From JBPCOB01 sp051000715 (lineage in GTDB: Bacteria; Actinomycetota; Actinomycetes; JALYNC01), in the NCBI GenBank assembly GCA_051000715.1, contig JBPCOB010000078.1, positions 1-26,782 on the forward strand: 26,782 nucleotides of DNA, written 5' to 3'. Positions 15,639-23,477 of this stretch are shown piece after piece; within the stretch, counting starts at the first letter, position 1, and every line of letters starts with the position of its first letter. Under the pieces are notes generated by a model. That model saw only the letters and a program-made list of their open reading frames with translations, did not search any database and was not told where the DNA came from. The position numbers were made by a program, and so were the translations under genes.

Positions 15639-15929
15639 CTAACGGAGGTCCGGCCGCAGCACCTTGGTACGCAGCACGGCCTCGTTCAGGTTCAGCTGGC
15701 GGTCGAGCTCGGTGACGCTGGCGGGGTTGGCGGTGAGGTCGATGACGGCGTAGATGCCCTCGGTCTTCTTGTCGATCTCGTAGGCCAGCCGCCGCCTACC
15801 CCATAGATCGACCTTCTCGACCGACCCGCCGTCCCGACGGATCACGCCGAGGAACTGGTCGAGCGACGGGGAGACGGTGCGCTCCTCGAGATCAGGATCG
15901 AGGATCACCATCAGCTCGTAGCGACGCAT
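15639..15929 (-). CDS. rpsF: 30S ribosomal protein S6
   Basis: 96 residues, the usual S6 length, beginning [17 protein letters not shown] and including the conserved [10 protein letters not shown] and G-I-Y-A-V-I-D-L strands. The start ATG at 15929 follows a strong AGGAGGTG about 9 bases upstream; an in-frame extension to 16097 would cover the operon promoter and leader and is rejected. First gene of the rpsF-ssb-rpsR-rplI operon. Confidence 0.98.
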   Translation of the reverse strand: MRRYELMVILDPDLEERTVSPSLDQFLGVIRRDGGSVEKVDLWGRRRLAYEIDKKTEGIYAVIDLTANPASVTELDRQLNLNEAVLRTKVLRPDLR

Positions 15930-15958
15930 GAACCACCCACCTCCTCTGGACTCAAGCG

Positions 15959-16000
15959 GCCGCAGTCGGTCCGCGGCAGGAGGGCACTGCTTCGAAGCAG
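15959..16000 (-). promoter_or_regulatory. rpsF leader: palindrome and hairpin
   Basis: The presumed 5' leader of rpsF contains a perfect 14-base palindrome, CTGCTTCGAAGCAG (15987-16000), at the predicted transcript 5' end, then a GCCGC...GCGGC stem (15973-15977 with 15959-15963) and a 9-base loop holding CCG. Leaders of rpsF in other bacteria carry an S6:S18-binding structure that controls the operon. Whether this one has the same fold is not shown; the palindrome could instead be a protein operator. Confidence 0.35.
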
Positions 16001-16006
16001 GTGGCC

Positions 16007-16015
16007 AGGGTAACA
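16007..16015 (-). promoter_or_regulatory. Extended -10 of the rpsF operon promoter (candidate)
   Basis: TGTTACCCT on the minus strand is an extended -10 element (TGn plus TACCCT, TACCCT at 16012-16007), about 80 bases upstream of the rpsF start. No good -35 box was seen, as is common for extended -10 promoters. Predicted start of transcription is near 16000. Confidence 0.45.
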
Positions 16016-16200
16016 GCCGGCCGGCAGCGGCCGCTCGTTCGAGATCCGGCGGCGACCGGTTGCTTGGACTGGATGCCTTGCTCGGACCCGAGGTCATGCT
16101 GCGACGTTACGACGGACCTCCGACAACCTGCGCGACTCCTCCACAGGCTGGCGGCAGTGCACCGGCGGCCCGAACCGTGCGCGCCCGGTCGTAGGCGCCG

Positions 16201-16206
16201 TAGGCT
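16201..16206 (+). promoter_or_regulatory. -10 element of nfo, leaderless start likely
   Basis: TAGGCT ends 7 bases before the nfo ATG at 16214, placing the expected transcription start on the initiation codon. The only Shine-Dalgarno-like GGAGG lies 1 base from the ATG, too close to work well. Both facts fit a leaderless mRNA, common in actinobacteria. No clear -35 box is seen. Confidence 0.4.
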
Positions 16207-16213
16207 CGGAGGC

Positions 16214-16981
16214 ATGCTCGAAGTCGGTGCCCACGTCGACCCCACCGACCCGCTCGCCGCGGCAACGGCGCGCGACGCAGACTTGGTGCAGTTCTTCCTA
16301 GCAGACCCGCAGGGGTGGGCACAGCCGGTCCCGCGGGCCGACACCGAGGCGCTGCGGACGTCGGCGGTAGCGCTCTACGTGCACGCGCCGTACGTGCTGA
16401 ACGTGGCGACCACGAACAACCGCATCCGCATACCGAGCCGCAAGCTGCTCGGCCAGCACGCCGAGGCGGCAGCGGCGATCGGCGCCCGCGGCCTCATCGT
16501 GCACGGCGGCCACGTCAACGCTGGCGAGGACCTGCAGGTCGGGCGGGACAACTGGCGGAAGACCTTCGAGCGGATCGAGCCGCCACTGCCGATCCTGATC
16601 GAGAACACCGCCGGCGGGGACCACGCCATGGCCAGGCGGTTGGACAACCTGGCCCGGCTGTGGGAGGCGCTGGACGGCTTCGAGGTCGGGTTCTGCCTGG
16701 ACACCTGCCACGCACATGCCGGCGGTGAAGAGCTGGTCGACCTCGCCGACAGGGTGCTGGCCATCACCGGCCGGATCGACCTGGTCCACGCCAACGACTC
16801 CAAGGACCCGTTCGGCAGCGGCCGCGACCGCCACGACAACCTCGGCGCCGGCGCGATCGACCCGAAGCTGCTGGTCGCCGTGGTGGAAGCAGCCGGCGCG
16901 CCGGTGGTGTGCGAAACCCCCGGCGGGGTAGCCGGGCAGAGCGCCGACATCGCGTTCCTGCGCGCGCAGCTGCCGGCCTGA
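16214..16981 (+). CDS. nfo: Deoxyribonuclease IV / endonuclease IV (AP endonuclease, Xylose-isomerase-like TIM barrel)
   Basis: 255 residues, near the size of bacterial Nfo. The start [11 protein letters not shown] and the metal-site motifs are visible: H-G-G-H (strand 4 region), [20 protein letters not shown] and [20 protein letters not shown]. These supply His, Asp and Glu ligands for the zinc cluster that cleaves DNA 5' to abasic sites in base-excision repair. The D-P-x-D-P-L-A-A-A start, in place of the usual H-V-S-x-A-G-G, marks a divergent actinobacterial subgroup. The frame is open to 16001 but family length favours the ATG at 16214. The next gene starts 17 bases after its stop. Confidence 0.88.
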   Translation: MLEVGAHVDPTDPLAAATARDADLVQFFLADPQGWAQPVPRADTEALRTSAVALYVHAPYVLNVATTNNRIRIPSRKLLGQHAEAAAAIGARGLIVHGGHVNAGEDLQVGRDNWRKTFERIEPPLPILIENTAGGDHAMARRLDNLARLWEALDGFEVGFCLDTCHAHAGGEELVDLADRVLAITGRIDLVHANDSKDPFGSGRDRHDNLGAGAIDPKLLVAVVEAAGAPVVCETPGGVAGQSADIAFLRAQLPA

Positions 16982-16998
16982 GCGGGCCTGGTCGCCAG

Positions 16999-18681
16999 GT
17001 GGCTGGCCGGGCCGGTCGAACCGGCGTACGCCGGGAGGTCCTCGCGGTAGGCCTCGGCAGCCTGGCACTGGCGGTGGCGATGACCTGGCCGGCCGCACTG
17101 CACCCGGCCAGCACGGTTCCTGAGGATCTCGCCGACCCCCTGCTGCAGGTCTGGCTGACCGCCTGGGGTGGCCATGCCCTTCGCACACAGCCGCTGCACG
17201 TGTTCGACGCCAACGCGTTCTGGCCGCTGAAGGACAGTCTGGCCTTCTCCGACTCGCTGCTCGGCTACTCCCCGCTGGGGCTGGTCGGCTCGGGCCCCTC
17301 CGCGGCCCTGGTCCGCTACAACCTCATCTACATCCTCACGTTCGCCCTCGCCCTGACCGGCGCTTACGCACTCGCCCGCCAGCTGGGGACATCCCCCCTC
17401 GCCGCCGCGGTCGCCGGGGCGGCTTTTGCCTACGCGCCGTGGCGGATCGCCCATGCCGGGCACCTGCACGTTCTGTCCGCCGGCGGGATCCCCCTCGCGC
17501 TCGCGCTGCTGGCCCGCGGGCACGGCTACGCCCGGGCCGGTCCGCGACCATGGCGGGGGCAGCGAAACGCGGCTTACGCCGCCGCCGGTTGGACGGTGGC
17601 TGCCTGGCAGCTGACCATCGGGTTCGGGCTGGGCCTGGCGTTCGGCTACCTCATAGGACTCGGCGTAATTGTCGCCGCGGTCGGCTGGTGGCGAGCTGGT
17701 CGGCCGGCGCTGGGCCGCCGGCTCGCGGTCGCCGACGCGGTGGGGCTGGCCGGCTTCGTGCTGGTCGGTGCGGTGATGGCCCGGCCCTACCTCGCTGTGG
17801 TGCACGACCATCCAGAAGCCCGCCGGGACGCAGCGACCGTGGCGATGTTCTCCCCACCGCTGCGAGGCTTCGTCACGACGCCGGCGCAGGACGCGTTGTG
17901 GGGCGCGGCCCAGCGCGACATCCGGGCCCGCCTGTCATTTCCGCCCGAGATGACGCTCGCGCCGGGCGCCGCCGTGACCGTGCTGGCCCTCGTCGGCACG
18001 CTGGCCGGCCGGTGGACCCGGCGGCGACGGCTGGTCCTCGCCGGTGTGGTGGTGGTCGGTGTCGCCTTGGGGATGGGCACCCGGTTCCCCGGCGGTGGAC
18101 GCTTCACCTACCTGGTCCTGCTGCACCATGCGCCGGGCTGGGCAGGGTTGCGGACGCCGGGGCGCCTCATCGTCTTCGTCACCCTGGCGCTCTGCCTGCT
18201 CGCCGCCGCCGGCGTCGATGTGCTGGCCAGGAGAAGTACGCGGCTGGTACCGGCGAGCGCTCTTGCGGTGGTCCTCGCGGAGGGCGTCAGCCACATCCCG
18301 CACCCACGGGTCGAGCCGCCGCCGGCGGCGCTGCGTGACGTGACCGGACCGGTCTTCGTACTGCCCAGCGACCCCTACAACGACGACGCGGCGATGTTCT
18401 GGTCGACCGCGGGCTTCCCGGCCCTCCTGAACGGCAGCAGTGGCTTCACTCCGGCATCGCTCGATGAACTGCGCCGGCAGACGGCGGGATTCCCCGACCC
18501 GGCCTCGGTCGAGCTGCTGCGCCGGCGCGGCGTACGCACGGTCGTGGTCCTGCGCAACCGCATCCGGGGTACGGCCTGGCAGGCTGCCGCCGACAAGCCC
18601 GTCGTGGGCCTGCCGCTCACCCGGTCGGAGCGAAGCGGGGCAGTCGTCTTCGCGCTGGTCCCGACCGCTGCTCCTCGGTGA
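16999..18681 (+). CDS. Polytopic membrane protein, probable GT-C-fold glycosyltransferase
   Basis: About 560 residues with roughly ten or more hydrophobic helices, beginning with a basic N-terminus and a TM helix. An early extracytoplasmic loop carries acidic residues (P-E-D-L-A-D-P-L-L-Q-V-W), and a C-terminal soluble region of about 120 residues follows the last helix. Such a layout is typical of lipid-linked-sugar GT-C enzymes, the early acidic pair being the usual catalytic location, but no specific family is certain. The GTG at 16999 is the best start after the nfo stop; no good Shine-Dalgarno is visible. The 3' end overlaps the converging GT87 gene by 65 bases. Confidence 0.75.
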   Translation: MAGRAGRTGVRREVLAVGLGSLALAVAMTWPAALHPASTVPEDLADPLLQVWLTAWGGHALRTQPLHVFDANAFWPLKDSLAFSDSLLGYSPLGLVGSGPSAALVRYNLIYILTFALALTGAYALARQLGTSPLAAAVAGAAFAYAPWRIAHAGHLHVLSAGGIPLALALLARGHGYARAGPRPWRGQRNAAYAAAGWTVAAWQLTIGFGLGLAFGYLIGLGVIVAAVGWWRAGRPALGRRLAVADAVGLAGFVLVGAVMARPYLAVVHDHPEARRDAATVAMFSPPLRGFVTTPAQDALWGAAQRDIRARLSFPPEMTLAPGAAVTVLALVGTLAGRWTRRRRLVLAGVVVVGVALGMGTRFPGGGRFTYLVLLHHAPGWAGLRTPGRLIVFVTLALCLLAAAGVDVLARRSTRLVPASALAVVLAEGVSHIPHPRVEPPPAALRDVTGPVFVLPSDPYNDDAAMFWSTAGFPALLNGSSGFTPASLDELRRQTAGFPDPASVELLRRRGVRTVVVLRNRIRGTAWQAAADKPVVGLPLTRSERSGAVVFALVPTAAPR

Positions 18682-20047
18682 CCAGGACACCACCGGTCGG
18701 GTCGTCGTAGCCACTGCGGCGTACGACGTCGCCGGCCGGCACCAGCACGTCCCGCACGACCAGCGCGGCCAGCAGCAGCAGCGTCACGTCGCGGAGCAGG
18801 ACGCCGGTGAGGAACAGCTCCGTCGGCACACCGGTGCCCGGCTTGTCCTGTCCGACGAAGAAGTAGAAGCGCAGGAACAGCAGGAACAGCTCGCTGGCCT
18901 GCCAGGCAAGGAACGCCGGCCAGCGGGGGCGGGCGAGTACGGCGAGCGGCAGCAGCCAGATCGAGTACTGCGGGGAGAACACCTTGTTGGAGATCAGGAA
19001 GGCGACCAGGGTGAGGAAGACAAGCTGGGCCAGCCGCGGCCGCACCGGCGCCCGCAGTGCCAGCGCCGCGATCCCGACCAGCGCAAGCAGGAAGCCGCCG
19101 GCCACCACGGCGTTGAGGACGGTGGGCGCGGCGCCCGGCGGGAGTCCGACATCGAGCGCCCGCCCCCGCAGGTGCTGCAGGCCGAACCACAGCGAGTCCC
19201 AGTCGGCGCCCCGGGTGCGGTTGAGCGCGAAGAAGCGGCCGAACGAGTCCGGGTAGGCGACCCAGACCGGCAGGTCCACCACCAGCCAGGCCGCCGCAGC
19301 CGCCAGCGCCGTCCGTCGGAACTCCGGCAGCCGCCGCATCCGCAGGCAGAGCAGGAACAGCGGCACCAGCAGCAGCACCGGGTAGAGCTTGGTCGCGGTT
19401 CCCAGCCCGAGCCACACGCCTGCCCAGCCGGGCCGCCGGCGGGCCCAGGCGAGCAGGCCGAGCCCGGTTAGCGCGGCGGCCGCCAAGTCCCAGTTCGTAT
19501 ACGCGTGCAGCACCAGCACCGGCGCGAGTGCGACCATGGCGGCATCCCAGGGTCGGCGTCGCCCGGCCAGCCCGAGCGTCGTAGCGACCATCACCAGCCC
19601 GCAGCCGGCCAGCATCAGAGAAGTAAGGTCGAAGAACCGCCGCGGCCGCTCCTCCTTCGGCCAATGGGCGGCCAACTTCGCACCGGCCTCCATCAGCCCG
19701 CCGATCACCACCGGATACTCGACCGGGTGGTCGGCGTACGGCGTCTTGCCGTCGGCCAGGCCCTCGGCGAAGTACAGGGCGAAAACGTCGGAGTAGCACA
19801 TCCGGGTGTACTGGTACTCCGACGTCCAAGGATGGACGCGGCAGGGTGCCTTCTGCACCCAGCCGAGCAACAGCGTCACGCAGGTCAGCGCCAGCACCGT
19901 CCACACCGGCAGCCTCGCCCACCGGCCGCCGAGGAGGGCATGCCGGCCGACCGGCCCGCCGATCGCGGTGCTCGCCCCCCGCACCACGCGGTCCTCGTGC
20001 GACGGCAGCGCAGGCGGCGCCGGTGCGCCGGCCGTCGGCATGGTCAT
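18617..20047 (-). CDS. GT87-family (DUF2029) mannosyltransferase-like membrane protein
   Basis: A 476-residue multi-TM protein. It has a cytoplasmic N-terminus and a first TM helix near residue 47. The loop containing C-Y-S-D-V-F-A-L-Y-F-A-E-G-L and the Y-P-V-V-I segment is typical of GT87 polyprenol-phosphate-mannose-dependent transferases that build actinobacterial cell-envelope glycans. G-T-A-T-K-L-Y-P and S-N-K-V-F-S-P-Q-Y are further family hallmarks. It corresponds in position to M. tuberculosis Rv0051, also after ponA1. ATG at 20047 overlaps the PBP stop by 4 bases (ATGA), so the two are translationally coupled. The acceptor is not known. Confidence 0.87.
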   Translation of the reverse strand: MTMPTAGAPAPPALPSHEDRVVRGASTAIGGPVGRHALLGGRWARLPVWTVLALTCVTLLLGWVQKAPCRVHPWTSEYQYTRMCYSDVFALYFAEGLADGKTPYADHPVEYPVVIGGLMEAGAKLAAHWPKEERPRRFFDLTSLMLAGCGLVMVATTLGLAGRRRPWDAAMVALAPVLVLHAYTNWDLAAAALTGLGLLAWARRRPGWAGVWLGLGTATKLYPVLLLVPLFLLCLRMRRLPEFRRTALAAAAAWLVVDLPVWVAYPDSFGRFFALNRTRGADWDSLWFGLQHLRGRALDVGLPPGAAPTVLNAVVAGGFLLALVGIAALALRAPVRPRLAQLVFLTLVAFLISNKVFSPQYSIWLLPLAVLARPRWPAFLAWQASELFLLFLRFYFFVGQDKPGTGVPTELFLTGVLLRDVTLLLLAALVVRDVLVPAGDVVRRSGYDDPTGGVLVTEEQRSGPARRRLPRFAPTG

Positions 20048-22242
20048 CGCGCTCCGGCTGAGGGGGCGGCCCTGGTCGGCGGCGGGGTGGTCGGCGGCGG
20101 GGTGGTCGGCGGCGGGGTGGTCGGCGGCGGGGTGGTCGGCGGCGGCGAGGACGGACTGGACGGCAGTGGGCTGGGGCTGGGCGTGGGGCTCGTCCGGCTC
20201 GGGCTCGGCGACGGCGGAGCGGACGTCGGCGGGGCAGATGTGGGTGGCGGCAGGTTGGGCAGGCCGCTGCTGCTGCTGCCGACGTAGGCCGGCGGGGGGA
20301 ACTCGATCGACTTGACGCCGGCGAGCGCGGCGTCCATGAACCGCTTCCAGATCTCCGCCGGCAGCGTCCCGCCGTACACCCCGCGCGAGTATCCCGGGAC
20401 GTTGGTCAGTGGTGCGTTGTCGACGTTGCCCATCCACACCGCCGCAGAAAGCTGCGGGGTGAAGCCGACGAACCAGGCGTCGGTGTTCTTCGACGTCGTA
20501 CCGGTCTTTCCTGCGGCCGGTCGGCCGTCGGCGAGCCGAGCCCGGCGACCGGTGCCCTGCGAGCCCTCGATCACCTGCCGCATCGCGTACGTCGCGTCCG
20601 CCGCGATGTCGGCCGTGAACGCCCCGGCGGTCTTGGGCTGGGCGCCGTAGAGCACCTGACCATCGCGATCGGTCACGCTCTGGATCAGGAACGGCTCGGC
20701 CCGAATACCATGGGCGGCGAAGGTGGCGAAACCGACCGCCTGGTCGATCGGGTGCACGCCGTAGACGCCGAGGGCGATGCCCGCCGAGGTGTACCCGCCG
20801 GGCTCGGCGAGCGGAACCGAGTCCGGGATCCCGGCCGCGTGCGCTGTGGTGGCGACCGCACTCGGGCCGACCTCGACGGCGAGGGGCACGAAGACGGTGT
20901 TCACCGAGCGCTCGAGCGAGGTCACCAGGTTGCAGCGGTAGCACTGCTCGTTGCGATCGTTGCGGACCCGGTTGTCCTTGCCGTAGCCCTTGACGAACTT
21001 CGGCGAGGTGCCGGCAAAGACCGTCCGCAGGCTAATCCCCTCCTTCAGCGCGGTGGCCAGCGTGTAGGGCTTGAACGACGAACCTGGCAGCCGGACCGCC
21101 TGGGTCGCCAGGTTGCGCGGGACCGCGACGTAGTCCCGGCCGCCGTACATGGCGCGGACGGCCCCAACCCCCGGCTCGACGGCGACCAGCGCGCTGACCG
21201 GCCCGGACATCTTGCCGAGCACCGAGTTCTCGGCGGCGACGGCGGCGTCCTGCGCCTTGCGGTCGATCGTCGTACGGACCGTGAGTCCATCGAGGCTGAG
21301 GCGGTTGTCGTCAAAGCCCTTTGCGACGAGTTCCTTCTTGACCGCCTCGACGATGTAGCCGCTCGGGCCGCCCAAAGTGTCGCGCGGCTTGTCCTTGGAC
21401 ACCGCCGGGTAGCGCAGTCCGGCCGCCTCACTCGGTGGAATCCAGCGCTGGGCGACCATGCCGTCCAGCACGTAGCGCCAGCGGTCCCGCGCCGCGGTGG
21501 GGTGCGTCGTGGGGTCGTAGTACGCCGGCGCTCGGATCAGCGAGGCCAGCACGGCGCCCTGGGCGGCGCCCAAGCGGTCGACGCTGGTGTGAAAGTAGGT
21601 CTCGGCCGCAGTCTCGATGCCGTAGGCGCCGCGGCCGAAGTAGATGCTGTTGAGGTAGTCCTCGAAGACCGCGTCCTTGGGCCGGCTGTGGTCGAGCTTG
21701 ACCGCGTAGAAGATCTCGCGGAACTTGCGGCTGACGGTCTTCTGCTGGCTGAGATAGGCGTTCTTCGCGTACTGCTGGGTGATCGTCGAACCACCCTGCG
21801 CGACGTTGCCCCCCCGCAGGTCGGCCCATACCGCCCGCACTATCCCCCGCGGGGAGATCCCCGGCTCGGAGTAATAGTTGCGGTCCTCGGCGGCTAGGAC
21901 CGCATGCCGTACGTCGGCCGGCACCGTCTGCAGCGAGACGGATCGGCGGTTCTGCGCGCCGGTCCTGGCCAGCTCCCGTCCGTCGGAGAAGGTGATGATG
22001 GTGGTCTGGGCCGTCACGACGCTGCTGGCCGAGGGGATCTCGGTGCGCGCATAGATCACGGCGGTCAGCACCGCCACCACCACCAAGAGCCCCAGCACGG
22101 TGGCGGCCACGCCGATCACCGCCCGCCGCCAGCCGGCCCGCCGCTGCCGGGTCCGGACCCGGGCACCCGGCGCGGGTTGTGGTGGCCGGGGCAGGTCGGT
22201 GGCCGGGCGTCGACCGGGCAGGCCGCGTTCTGCGTCGCTCAC
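20044..22242 (-). CDS. ponA: Bifunctional class A penicillin-binding protein
   Basis: 732 residues. A basic cytoplasmic tail is followed by a TM helix (about 41-65). A GT51 glycosyltransferase domain has Glu119 in A-E-D-R-N-Y-Y, G-G-S-T-I-T-Q-Q (150-157) and R-K-F-R-E. The transpeptidase domain has S-S-F-K (Ser388 to Lys391), S-V-N (446-448) and K-T-G-T-T (579-583). All catalytic motifs are intact, so it should polymerise and cross-link peptidoglycan outside the membrane. A Cys pair C-Y-R-C (434, 437) precedes the SxN motif. The C-terminus is a Pro/Ser/Thr-rich tail (about 75 residues) with T-T-P-P-P repeats and no PASTA domain. GTG at 22242 has AAGGGA just upstream. Position matches ponA1 of mycobacteria. 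Confidence 0.95.
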   Translation of the reverse strand: MSDAERGLPGRRPATDLPRPPQPAPGARVRTRQRRAGWRRAVIGVAATVLGLLVVVAVLTAVIYARTEIPSASSVVTAQTTIITFSDGRELARTGAQNRRSVSLQTVPADVRHAVLAAEDRNYYSEPGISPRGIVRAVWADLRGGNVAQGGSTITQQYAKNAYLSQQKTVSRKFREIFYAVKLDHSRPKDAVFEDYLNSIYFGRGAYGIETAAETYFHTSVDRLGAAQGAVLASLIRAPAYYDPTTHPTAARDRWRYVLDGMVAQRWIPPSEAAGLRYPAVSKDKPRDTLGGPSGYIVEAVKKELVAKGFDDNRLSLDGLTVRTTIDRKAQDAAVAAENSVLGKMSGPVSALVAVEPGVGAVRAMYGGRDYVAVPRNLATQAVRLPGSSFKPYTLATALKEGISLRTVFAGTSPKFVKGYGKDNRVRNDRNEQCYRCNLVTSLERSVNTVFVPLAVEVGPSAVATTAHAAGIPDSVPLAEPGGYTSAGIALGVYGVHPIDQAVGFATFAAHGIRAEPFLIQSVTDRDGQVLYGAQPKTAGAFTADIAADATYAMRQVIEGSQGTGRRARLADGRPAAGKTGTTSKNTDAWFVGFTPQLSAAVWMGNVDNAPLTNVPGYSRGVYGGTLPAEIWKRFMDAALAGVKSIEFPPPAYVGSSSSGLPNLPPPTSAPPTSAPPSPSPSRTSPTPSPSPLPSSPSSPPPTTPPPTTPPPTTPPPTTPPPTRAAPSAGAR
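20073..20147. repeat. 15-base tandem repeat (5 copies) within ponA tail
   Basis: The unit TGGTCGGCGGCGGGG occurs four times without mismatch (20073-20132) and a fifth time with one change (20133-20147). It encodes the T-T-P-P-P repeats at the PBP C-terminus in frame. Copy number is a multiple of three bases, so slippage would lengthen or shorten the tail without breaking the frame. Confidence 0.95.
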
Positions 22243-22255
22243 CCGGTCCCTTCGG

Positions 22256-22660
22256 TCACTCCTCGGCGGCGCGACGGCGCGCCCGGCGGGCACGCTCGGG
22301 TGCCGAGCCGAGGACGTACGACGTCGTCAGATGGTTCCAGCTGCAACCGCGGCACACCTCCACGACGTACACCGTGAACTCGGTGTACGCCTTGTCCATG
22401 TCGACAAGCTCCGCGGTGGCCTTGACCCGGCCGCTGAACTCGCCCAGTTCGTCGCCGTAGACGTAGGTCACGTGGGTGAGCCGCTCCTTGCGGCAGACCG
22501 GGCAGCTCACCTCGGTCGACTCGCCGTGGTGCTTCGCGGCGCGGAGCAGGTAGGGATGCGCGTCACAGAGGTCGACCGTCGAGGCTCGGCCCGCGAAGAG
22601 GTCAGCCAGCGCCGCTCGCCGGGCAAGCGAGTAGTCGATAACGGACCGCTGGGACCGCAT
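22256..22660 (-). CDS. DUF5318 family zinc-ribbon-like protein
   Basis: 134 residues, close to M. tuberculosis Rv0049 in size and position (directly before ponA1). The N-terminal half has [14 protein letters not shown] and [14 protein letters not shown]. Cys53/Cys56 (C-P-V-C) and Cys103/Cys106 (C-R-G-C) form two CxxC knuckles that should bind one zinc ion. No signal peptide or TM helix, so cytoplasmic. Function unknown; conserved linkage to ponA suggests a cell-wall-related role (inference). ATG at 22660 is chosen by family start; it lacks a clear Shine-Dalgarno. Thirteen bases separate it from the PBP gene. Confidence 0.87.
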   Translation of the reverse strand: MRSQRSVIDYSLARRAALADLFAGRASTVDLCDAHPYLLRAAKHHGESTEVSCPVCRKERLTHVTYVYGDELGEFSGRVKATAELVDMDKAYTEFTVYVVEVCRGCSWNHLTTSYVLGSAPERARRARRRAAEE

Positions 22661-22762
22661 CCGACGAGCGTACGCCGCTGGACCCGGTGCTCGAAGCCGG
22701 AAGTCGCAGGCGGGCGCCTTCACCCGCCGGCTACCCGGCGGAGTCTTGCCGGCCGCGTCACG

Positions 22763-22827
22763 TTGCGGTGGACGACTCCGACCGCTATCGTCGCGATGTA
22801 TCGGCCCGATACGTGCGGGCGATACAT
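22763..22827 (+). promoter_or_regulatory. padR-ino1 promoter and PadR operator
   Basis: TTGCGG (22763-22768) and TATCGT (22786-22791) are 17 bases apart, giving a good promoter. At the expected start of transcription lies GTATCGG-C-CCGATAC (22798-22812), a perfect 15-base palindrome. ATGTATCG (22796-22803) is also perfectly mirrored by CGATACAT (22820-22827). Three GATAC/GTATC half-sites thus occupy 22798-22825. PadR proteins typically bind ATGT...ACAT type inverted repeats, so autoregulation is likely. Confidence 0.7.
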
Positions 22828-22836
22828 GGAGGTGGG

Positions 22837-23466
22837 ATGGCCCGGAGCGGCACCGGCGTCATGGAGCTGGCCGTGCTCGGCCTGCTCCACGACTCGCCGA
22901 TGCACGGCTACGAGCTGCGGAAGCGGCTCAACGCCCTCCTCGGCACGCTGCGGGCGTTCTCCTACGGCTCGCTGTACCCATGCCTGAAGAACATGGTCGC
23001 CGACGGCTGGATCTGCGAGGGTGGTGCGGCGGCGGCCGGAGAGACCCCGGCGTTGACCGGTCGCCGCGGCAAGATCGTCTACAAGCTCACCGCAGAGGGC
23101 AAGGAGCGGCTGCACGAGATGCTGGCCGAGGCCGGTCCCTCGGCCTGGGACGACGACGGCTTCGGCGTCCACTTCGCCTTCTTCGCCCAGACCGACGCCG
23201 ACGTCCGCCTGCGCATCCTCGAGGGCCGCCGCAGCCGGCTGGAGGAGCGTCGCGACGGCGTCCGCGGCGCCCTGGCGCGCACCCGCGAGCGGCTCGACGC
23301 CTACACCCTCGAGCTCCACCGCCACGGCCTGGACTCCGTCGAGCGCGAGGTGCGATGGCTCAACGAGCTCATCGCCACCGAGCGCTCCACCCCTTCTCCC
23401 CGGCGTACGCCGGGAACCACCGACCGGGCGACCGTCCGCCCACCCCACTCCAGCGACAACCAGTGA
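22837..23466 (+). CDS. PadR-family regulator, co-transcribed with ino1
   Basis: 209 residues. The PadR winged helix (about residues 8-95) shows [19 protein letters not shown] and the recognition helix with G-S-L-Y-P-C-L-K. A wing with [18 protein letters not shown] follows, then a long helical C-terminal domain for dimerisation. It corresponds to M. tuberculosis Rv0047c, which also neighbours ino1. ATG at 22837 has GGAGG 4 bases upstream. The stop is 11 bases before the ino1 ATG, so both genes form one transcript. The strong palindromes in the promoter suggest that it represses its own operon and hence inositol synthesis. Effector unknown. Confidence 0.92.
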   Translation: MARSGTGVMELAVLGLLHDSPMHGYELRKRLNALLGTLRAFSYGSLYPCLKNMVADGWICEGGAAAAGETPALTGRRGKIVYKLTAEGKERLHEMLAEAGPSAWDDDGFGVHFAFFAQTDADVRLRILEGRRSRLEERRDGVRGALARTRERLDAYTLELHRHGLDSVEREVRWLNELIATERSTPSPRRTPGTTDRATVRPPHSSDNQ

Positions 23467-23477
23467 GGAGCACCCGG

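Noticed and set aside
20073..20147. Regular repeats as a possible CRISPR array
   Set aside because: The units are directly abutting 15-mers without spacers and encode a Pro/Thr tail.
20048..20944. N-terminal extension of the GT87 protein
   Set aside because: This frame runs through the PBP gene; the ATG at 20047 overlapping the PBP stop is the real start.
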